The notes under the pieces were generated by a model that had not been told where the DNA came from, ran no database searches, and was given only the letters and a program-made list of their open reading frames with translations. A stretch of 6,085 nucleotides of DNA from Acidobacteriota bacterium. GTDB taxonomy: Bacteria; Acidobacteriota; Terriglobia; Terriglobales; Acidobacteriaceae. The number at the start of each line of letters is the position of its first letter. The first letter of the stretch is position 1. Shown here one piece after another: positions 1-5,053 of the stretch. The stretch is from assembly GCA_021805955.1 (NCBI GenBank), contig JAJZDO010000489.1, positions 1 through 6,085 of the forward strand, in the 5' to 3' direction. The translations under genes were made by a program, and so were the position numbers.

Positions 1-1937
1 CCATTGTCATGGTGGAGAACGGACACCGCCATCTGGCGGAACTGGCAGAGGTACCCAGCGGATCGGAGCGGCGGCGAATCCTAATCGGCGCGGCCCAGCA
101 GGTTGGGCCGGCTCTCTTCTACTCGCTCATCATCATTGTCGTTTCCTTCCTGCCGGTATTTCTGCTGGAGGCGCAGGAAGGCCGCATGTTTCGGCCACTG
201 GCCTGGACCAAGACTCTGGCCATCGCCTTCTCCTCTCTGCTCTCCATCACGCTGGTTCCGGCACTGATGCCGTTGTGCCTGCGCGGAAAGCTGCGGCCGG
301 AATCGAAGAACCCCGTGGCCCGCATTACGCAGGCCATGTATCTCCCGGTGCTCCGCTGGTGCCTTCGGCACTGGAAGCTGGTGATCGCGCTGAACCTTGC
401 TTTTCTGGCCGCTACCATTCCACTCTACTTCCGTCTCGGCAGCCAGTTCATGCCCGCACTCTATGAAGGCTCCGCTCTCTACATGCCGAGCGCGCTGCCG
501 GGCATCTCGATGACGCAAGCGGTTTCGCTGTTGCAGGAACAGGACCGCATGATCCGTTCCTTCCCCGAGGTCGCGACAGTGTTTGGCACCGTTGGCCGCT
601 CCGACAGCGCCACAGACAACGCTCCTCTCGATATGTACGACACCACCATCATGCTGAAGTCCCGCAAGAACTGGCCCGCAGGCATGACCTACAAAAAGCT
701 GATCCACGATATGGACGAGAAGCTCCAGTTTCCCGGCCTGACCAACACCTGGACCATGCCCGTCGAGAACCGTCTGGACATGGAGCTGACCGGCATCAAG
801 ACAGCAGTTGGGATCAAGATTCAGGGGCCCGATCTGGCCCGCATTCAGGATATTGGAGCACAGATGCAGCAGCTCCTGTCCGGAATGCCCGAGACCAACT
901 CCGTCTTTGCGGAGCGTGTTTCCCAGGGCTTCTATCTGAACGTGGATGTGAATCGGCCCGAGGCAGCGCGCTACGGCCTGACCGTCGCCGATGTGCAGCA
1001 GGTCATTACCTCGGAAATCGGCGGAGCGGACATTGTCGAGAATGTGGAAGGCCGTGAGCGCTTTCCAGTCGCCGTACGCTATCAGCATACCTTCCGCGAC
1101 GATCCGGCCGCCTTATCGCAGGCATTGATTCCAACTCCGACCGGCGAGCAGATTCCAATCGGCGAAGTCGCCCGCGTGTACTTTTCTCGCGGCCCCACCA
1201 TGATCCGCGACGAAGACGGCGCTTTGACCGGATACGTTTATCTCGATCTGAAAACGCACAACTACGGTGGATTTGTAGGCCATGCGGACCGGATATTGAG
1301 GCAAAAATTGGCGCTCCCCGTGGGCTATACCTGGCATTGGGCTGGAGAATATGAGTTTGAAATGCGCGCCAAACAGCGCCTCAAAATTATTCTTCCCATC
1401 GTCTTTTTTGTTATCTTCCTGCTGCTCTATCTCGTCTTCAAATCTGCCACCGAGGCCGCTGTGCTGATTTTTCCCACCTTCTACGCCATGTCTGGAGGAC
1501 TGCTGCTGCAGTGGGCGCTCGGCTACAACTTCAGCGTCGCCGTATGGGTCGGCTATATCGCACTATTCGGCATCGCAGTCGAAACCGGAGTGGTGATGGT
1601 GGTGTACCTGGATGAAGCATTCCAGCGCCGCCTCGCTCAGGACTCCGCAATGACGGAAGCCGGTTTGGAGCAGGCCGTCATTGAAGGCGCGGTGCAGCGC
1701 CTGCGGCCCAAGCTGATGACCGTAACGGCGGTCATCCTCAGCCTCGCGCCGATCCTCTGGGAAGCAGGCATCGGCTCGGATGTGATGAAGCCCATCGCGG
1801 CCCCGATTGTCGGCGGGATGATTACCTCGACGATCCACGTCCTGATTCTGGTTCCGGTGTTTTTCCTGCTCATCAAGCGCAGAACCCTGCGTCTAGGCCG
1901 GCTCGCCGGTAACACCAACCCGCAACGCCTGCTATGA
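1..1937 (+). CDS. cusA: CusA/CzcA-family heavy-metal efflux RND pump, C-terminal part (5' end outside window)
   Basis: This is the inner-membrane pump subunit of a tripartite, proton-driven metal efflux system (CusCBA/CzcCBA type), which normally works with a periplasmic adaptor and an outer-membrane channel. The frame is open to the left edge (Ile-Val precede the Met at position 9), so about 644 residues of a protein usually near 1040 are seen. Counting from the Met at 9, it begins with the family sequence VMVENGHRHL at the end of a membrane helix. Membrane segments follow at about 36-55, 64-91 and 121-143. The second periplasmic porter/docking loop runs from about 145 to 455, with CusA-like signatures GSALYMPSALPG, SATDNAPLDM, ENRLDMELTGIK and RYGLTVADVQ. 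A last membrane block spans about 457-625, with RLRPKLMTV and APIVGGMI. CusA-type motifs favour copper/silver over the CzcA Co/Zn/Cd class, but the metal is inferred. No partner gene follows; partners, if any, should lie upstream. It ends in TGA, and the reading frame is intact throughout. Confidence 0.93.
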   Translation, partial: IVMVENGHRHLAELAEVPSGSERRRILIGAAQQVGPALFYSLIIIVVSFLPVFLLEAQEGRMFRPLAWTKTLAIAFSSLLSITLVPALMPLCLRGKLRPESKNPVARITQAMYLPVLRWCLRHWKLVIALNLAFLAATIPLYFRLGSQFMPALYEGSALYMPSALPGISMTQAVSLLQEQDRMIRSFPEVATVFGTVGRSDSATDNAPLDMYDTTIMLKSRKNWPAGMTYKKLIHDMDEKLQFPGLTNTWTMPVENRLDMELTGIKTAVGIKIQGPDLARIQDIGAQMQQLLSGMPETNSVFAERVSQGFYLNVDVNRPEAARYGLTVADVQQVITSEIGGADIVENVEGRERFPVAVRYQHTFRDDPAALSQALIPTPTGEQIPIGEVARVYFSRGPTMIRDEDGALTGYVYLDLKTHNYGGFVGHADRILRQKLALPVGYTWHWAGEYEFEMRAKQRLKIILPIVFFVIFLLLYLVFKSATEAAVLIFPTFYAMSGGLLLQWALGYNFSVAVWVGYIALFGIAVETGVVMVVYLDEAFQRRLAQDSAMTEAGLEQAVIEGAVQRLRPKLMTVTAVILSLAPILWEAGIGSDVMKPIAAPIVGGMITSTIHVLILVPVFFLLIKRRTLRLGRLAGNTNPQRLL

Positions 1938-2030
1938 TCTCCTGCAGGCAGTGCCCGGTCCATATGAGATCGTCACAATTCGGGTAGACTGTCCACACGG
2001 TCGGCGACAGAAATAAAGCGGGTAATTCGC

Positions 2031-2037
2031 AGGGAGG
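2031..2037 (+). promoter_or_regulatory. Shine-Dalgarno sequence of the sulfatase gene
   Basis: AGGGAGG lies five bases before the ATG at 2043 and is a strong match to the 16S anti-Shine-Dalgarno sequence. It supports this start over any internal Met. No convincing -35/-10 pair was found by eye in the 1938-2030 gap, so independent transcription of the sulfatase is possible but not shown. Confidence 0.75.
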
Positions 2038-2042
2038 AAACC

Positions 2043-3554
2043 ATGATAAACAAAGACACGAAGATCACTCGACGCAGCCTGCTCAATTCTGGGCTTCTTC
2101 TTGCCGCTGCTCACACGCCGCCCGCCAGCGCTGCGCTTGCGCTTGGAGCCGCTCAGACGCAGTCGGCCACTCCTGCGCAGGCTGCCCCCAAGGCTGGACA
2201 GCGTGACCCAAGGCCCAACATCATCTTCATCATTGCCGACGACCTGCGACATGATGACCTCTCCTCCACCGGCCACCCGTATGCGAAGACACCGCATCTG
2301 GACCGGATAGCTCACGAGGGCGTGAAATTTAACAACGCCCGCTGCACCACACCGCTTTGTTCTCCCAGCCGCGCCAGCTATCAAACTGGCCTCTATGTCC
2401 ATAGCCATCGGATTGTGAACAACGATAGGAACGGCCAGGCGGAACTCAGTCATCGGCTGCCCACAGTCTCACGCATTCTCTTTAACGACGGCTACGAGAG
2501 CGCATTTGTAGGCAAGTGGCACATGGGATTCGACGACACAGTGCGCCCCGGCTTCGATTACTGGGTCAGCTTCAAGGCGGTGGGCCTCTACCAAAACATT
2601 ATCTTCAACGTCAACGGCGTCCGCGAGCAGAAGCGTGGATACACGACCGACTTTCTCAATGAGTATGCCGTCAATTTCATTGAGCAACCGCACAGCAAGC
2701 CGTTCGTGATGCATATCGGACACAAGGCGCCGCATCTTCCATACCTGCCATCCCCGCAAGACGACGGACTCTACAAGGACGCGCCCTACCATGTACCGGA
2801 CATCGTTCCTGGCGATCTGGAAGGCAAGCCGGTTCTGCATATCAACCCGCCCCCGGTCGATGTGCTGCGTGTCGAGGGGGTCACGCCCGAACCCATGGAA
2901 TCCAGGTTTGGCCGTCCCTCTGATCTCGCTTCCGTGACTCGCGACCGCGCGCGTTGCGTCGCTTCGATGGATCGCGGCGTCGGAATGATCTTCGATGCCC
3001 TGGAGCGCACCGGTCAGCTCGACAATACGATCCTCATCTTCACCAGCGATCATGGCTATCTCATGGGCGAGCACGGAATAAAGGAAGAGAAGCGATGGGC
3101 CTATGAACCATCCGTTCGCGTGCCCATGTTGATGCGCTATCCGAAGCTGATTCCCGCAGGAAGCGAACGGAATCAGAACGTGCTCAATATCGATATTGCC
3201 CCGACACTGCTGGATCTGGCCGGAGTGAAGTCTCCCACGCCAATGCACGGAAGCTCATTGCTCCCTGTCTTCCGCAATTCCGACGCTCCATTGCGGGATT
3301 CTTTTCTGTGCGAATATTTTCTGGAGAAATTCGTCCCAGGAGTACCCGATTGGCAATCCGTTTCCCAGGGCAAGTGGAAGTACATACACTACCCGGCGCT
3401 CACTGGCATGGACGAGCTCTACGACCTTTCGGCGGATCCTGCGGAGGAGAAGAACGTAATCGGCGAGGCATCGAATCGCGAAGTACTGAGCCAAATGAAA
3501 AGTGAACTGAACCGCTTGCTGGCCGCGTCCCAGGCAAACTTGTCGATGGTCTGA
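2043..3554 (+). CDS. Tat-exported sulfatase (formylglycine-dependent, S1/alkaline-phosphatase superfamily)
   Basis: The gene encodes 503 residues, a normal length for type I sulfatases, which hydrolyse sulfate esters using a Cys-derived formylglycine. The N-terminus is a twin-arginine signal: T9-R10-R11-S-L-L, a hydrophobic stretch to about 23, then Ala-rich sequence with possible cleavage near 28-36. An Ala/Gln/Pro linker runs to about 52. The catalytic domain begins at RPNIIFIIADD (57-67), where the two Asp are typical calcium ligands. C106-S-P-S-R110 is the complete C-x-P-x-R maturation motif, so C106 is the expected formylglycine. K158 and H160 (GKWHMG), D336-H337 (TSDHG) and K350 fit the usual active-site set. 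The C-terminal subdomain has GKWKYIHYP and ELYDLSADPAEEKN, the standard sulfatase ending. A folded protein taking the Tat route fits cytosolic formylglycine formation followed by periplasmic action. No maturase or polysaccharide genes are adjacent. The substrate cannot be assigned. Confidence 0.95.
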   Translation: MINKDTKITRRSLLNSGLLLAAAHTPPASAALALGAAQTQSATPAQAAPKAGQRDPRPNIIFIIADDLRHDDLSSTGHPYAKTPHLDRIAHEGVKFNNARCTTPLCSPSRASYQTGLYVHSHRIVNNDRNGQAELSHRLPTVSRILFNDGYESAFVGKWHMGFDDTVRPGFDYWVSFKAVGLYQNIIFNVNGVREQKRGYTTDFLNEYAVNFIEQPHSKPFVMHIGHKAPHLPYLPSPQDDGLYKDAPYHVPDIVPGDLEGKPVLHINPPPVDVLRVEGVTPEPMESRFGRPSDLASVTRDRARCVASMDRGVGMIFDALERTGQLDNTILIFTSDHGYLMGEHGIKEEKRWAYEPSVRVPMLMRYPKLIPAGSERNQNVLNIDIAPTLLDLAGVKSPTPMHGSSLLPVFRNSDAPLRDSFLCEYFLEKFVPGVPDWQSVSQGKWKYIHYPALTGMDELYDLSADPAEEKNVIGEASNREVLSQMKSELNRLLAASQANLSMV

Positions 3555-3653
3555 GCCCGCCCGCGCGCCAGTCGTCATGGAGTGACCGGTCCACTACGCT
3601 AGCCGTGGGTTAGGCTGTGATTCTGGAAGGAAGCATAACTCAGAGCCACAAGC

Positions 3654-3662
3654 GGAGAGGAA
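3654..3662 (+). promoter_or_regulatory. Shine-Dalgarno sequence of the IS110 transposase remnant
   Basis: GGAGAGGAA lies six bases before the ATG at 3669 and fixes that codon as the original transposase start, in preference to an out-of-frame upstream ATG. Confidence 0.6.
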
Positions 3663-3668
3663 CCGGCC

Positions 3669-4150
3669 ATGAAGGAAGAGGTACGATTTTTGGGATTGGA
3701 TGTCCATGCCGAGACGATTGCCGTCGCGGTTGCCGAGTCGAATGGCAAAGTGCGCAGCGTGGGAACCATCCCCAACCGCGCGGAGTCGATACGCAAGCTG
3801 GTGAAGAAGCTTGGGCCTTTGGATCAATTGCAGGCCTGCTATGAGGCCGGCCCGACGGGCTACGTACTCTACTGGCAGTTGGCGTAGCTGGGAGTCAAGT
3901 GCGAGGCGATCACCCCAACGCTGGTTCCGAGGAATGCGAACGACCAGGTGAAGACGGATCGGCGGGATGCGGAGAGGCTGGTGCGTCGTTGCCGGTCCGG
4001 CGATCGGACGGCGGTATGGGTTCCGGACGAAGGCTCCGAGGCGGCGAAGCAGGATCAGTTGCGGGCGCGGCACCGGCTGAGCGAATTTCTGCTGCGCGCG
4101 GGCAGCGGCCGGCAACCGGGATGAAGGCGTGGACGCTGGATACATGGCCT
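3669..4150 (+). pseudogene. IS110-family DEDD transposase, broken (amber, internal deletion, frameshift, 3' truncation)
   Basis: IS110 transposases are RuvC-like DEDD recombinases that move the element with an element-encoded guide RNA. The start MKEEVRFLGLDVHAE carries the first catalytic Asp (D11). E59 lies in CYEAGPTGYVLYWQL. An in-frame TAG (3885-3887) then replaces codon 73, and the same frame continues as LGVKCEAITPTLVPRN with D97 and D100 in VKTDRRDAERL, followed by AVWVPDEGSEAAKQDQLRARHRLSEFLLR. All four acidic residues are therefore still encoded. Between PDEGSEA and AKQDQ, a conserved stretch of about ten residues (like LRDLVRAR) is absent. Near 4100-4118 the frame is lost: TGA at 4122 closes it, while the +2 frame resumes with family-like MKAWTL (4121-4138). 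Homology ends at about 4150, so the C-terminal half with the conserved Ser domain is gone. Normal length is roughly 340 or more residues. It cannot be functional. Confidence 0.88.
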
Positions 4151-4173
4151 GGTAGTGTCAAATCTTTTGTGTA
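4151..4173. repeat. Probable terminal inverted repeat of the IS256 fragment
   Basis: The sequence begins GGTAGTGTCAAATC and continues through TTTTGTGTA, just beyond the transposase remnant. Its position at the exact edge of IS110 homology, and its resemblance to termini of IS256-family elements as I remember them, suggest the right inverted repeat. The partner repeat is absent with the lost left end, so pairing cannot be verified. Confidence 0.5.
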
Positions 4174-4436
4174 TGTATTAAACTTCCTGGCTGAAATTGC
4201 GTGATTGTTATGCGAAGCGGTTGAAGGGCCTCTTTCCAGCCCTGCACGGCGTTCCATTTTCTGGCCAGGTTTCTCAGCGCCAGATACATCACTTTCAACG
4301 CTGCATCTTCCGAGGGAAATGCGCCGCGCGTCTGGATGGCCTTGCGCAGACTCATGTTCAGCGATTCAATAGCGTTGGTGGTATAGACGATTTTCCGTAT
4401 CTCCGGCGGAAACCGGAAAAACGGAATCACGATAGG
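4158..4436 (-). pseudogene. IS256-family (mutator-type) transposase, C-terminal remnant
   Basis: This is the end of a DDE transposase of the IS256/MuDR group, on the minus strand. The reading frame begins at the junction with VIPFFRFPPEIRKIVYTTNAIESLN, the most recognisable C-terminal signature of the family, and continues LRKAIQTRGAFPSEDAALKVMYLALRN and ARKWNAVQGWKEAL. The catalytic Asp residues lay in the lost N-terminal three quarters. About 90 codons remain of a protein usually near 400. After WKEAL the reading (QPLRITIT) departs from the family. Shifting one base at about 4217-4220 gives ALNRFA and then TAA (4210-4208), so a one-base indel probably disrupted the end. The current stop (4160-4158) falls inside the presumed terminal repeat, which also suggests a readthrough tail. 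Non-functional. Confidence 0.88.
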
Positions 4437-4978
4437 TGGATTTCAAATCGCGTGACGAGCCGGACTCTGCCGATCCCCTCTCCATCCGCTTCGGCAGCGA
4501 CCCGCACCAAGATCTTGTCCGGAGCCCGCCGCCCTCGAACCCCGGTTTCCTCCCCGCTCCAGAAGGCCTCATCGACCTCCACCAACCCGCTCAACCGCTC
4601 CCAGCCGGGACGCACCATCGCCCGTTTCAACGTATGCAGCAGCGCCCAGGCCGTCTTGTAACTGTCCAATCCAAGAACCCGCTGCAAGCCCAACGTGCTC
4701 GCCCCGTTCTTCTGCGTGGTCACGTACCGGATGGCACGGAACCAGACCATCAACGGCACACGGCTGTCCTGGAAGATCGTTGTCGCCGTTACCGAGACCT
4801 GCGACCGACACTCTGGGCAGAGCTAAAGGCCTCGCTCCATCGCCCATGTCTCTCGACCTGTGCACCGCAGACAGACGAGCCCCTCCGACCAGCGCAACGA
4901 GAACAGATACGACCGGCAAGCATCTTCTGTCGCGAACCGCAGCTCCAGTTCCAGTAACGCCCGGGGATAGTCTTCCAC
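4427..4978 (-). pseudogene. IS1595-family (ISXO2-like) transposase, N-terminal part, broken by an amber and truncated
   Basis: This is the N-terminal half of an IS1595/ISXO2-type transposase. The GTG at 4978-4976 is the only plausible start, because TAG lies four codons upstream in frame; it gives the family opening (M)EDYPRALLELELRFATEDAC. A zinc ribbon follows: C36-x2-C39 and C54-x2-C57. Between the two Cys pairs, codon 52 is TAG (4825-4823), where relatives usually carry Trp (GLW-C-x2-C). The frame then runs without interruption through QVSVTATTIFQDSRVPL, VTTQKNGASTLGLQRVLG and the start of the DDE domain, with LVEVDEAFW carrying the first catalytic Asp (D136). Recognisable homology ends at GIGRVRL near 4457. 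Seven unrelated codons and TGA (4429-4427) follow at the join to IS256. The other catalytic residues are gone. About 183 codons remain of roughly 300. Confidence 0.87.
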
Positions 4979-5030
4979 GGAAATACACTACCGGTTGGGG
5001 CAGGTTGAGTAATGTAAATATCCCTACAAG
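4457..5030 (-). mobile_element. IS1595-family insertion sequence, 5' fragment
   Basis: The fragment consists of the start-side end of an IS1595-family element, from somewhere in the 4979-5053 gap to the truncation at about 4457. The outer terminal repeat was not identified. It should lie between the transposase start and the glgX stop (5056-5054), so at most 75 bases of element end are present. The right end is missing. Confidence 0.65.
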
Positions 5031-5053
5031 TAAAATGCTCCGAAAATTCCGCT

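Larger units (their letters stand above)
3596..4150 (+). mobile_element. IS110-family insertion sequence, 5' fragment
   Basis: The element is recognised from its transposase remnant. Its left end lies somewhere between the sulfatase stop (3554) and the transposase start (3669) but cannot be placed exactly: IS110 elements often lack clear terminal inverted repeats and target duplications. Its right side stops at about 4150, where an IS256-type terminus begins. The distal half, including the right end, is missing from the window. Confidence 0.75.
4151..4440 (-). mobile_element. IS256-family insertion sequence, 3' (right-end) fragment
   Basis: The fragment runs from an IS256-like terminus at about 4151 to a junction with IS1595 material near 4431-4456. 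Only the last quarter or less of an element normally about 1.3 kb remains. The abrupt change from IS110 homology to this terminus at 4150/4151 suggests that IS256 inserted into the IS110 element. Confidence 0.75.

Noticed and set aside
81..1088. 335-codon open frame on the minus strand opposite the RND pump
   Set aside because: It is a shadow of the cusA frame: His/Gly/Arg-rich composition with no membrane or domain signature, while the plus frame has dense family motifs.
1927..1949. Hairpin GCCTGC/GCAGGC overlapping the cusA stop, as a candidate terminator
   Set aside because: It has a six-base stem with an 11-base loop, no T-run follows, and the stem overlaps coding sequence; too weak to call.
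1932..2453. 173-codon minus-strand frame across the cusA-sulfatase gap
   Set aside because: Most of it lies opposite the Tat signal and N-terminal sulfatase domain, with no recognisable domain.
2469..3248. 259-codon minus-strand frame opposite the sulfatase
   Set aside because: It is a codon-bias shadow of an intact sulfatase gene and has no motif or ribosome binding site evidence.
3594..4145. 183-codon open frame on the minus strand, the longest uninterrupted frame over the IS110 region
   Set aside because: It is antisense to the IS110 remnant, has no recognisable motif, is rich in Arg/Pro/Leu as expected of a GC-rich shadow frame, and stays open only by chance; the plus strand has clear transposase homology.
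4197..4957. Plus-strand frames (4197-4661 and 4436-4957) through the IS256/IS1595 area
   Set aside because: They lie antisense to recognisable transposase sequence and cross the junction between two elements, so they cannot be old genes.
4979..5053. Search for a glgX terminator in the gap after its stop
   Set aside because: No stem followed by a T-run is visible on the minus strand; the gap is probably mostly IS1595 end sequence.
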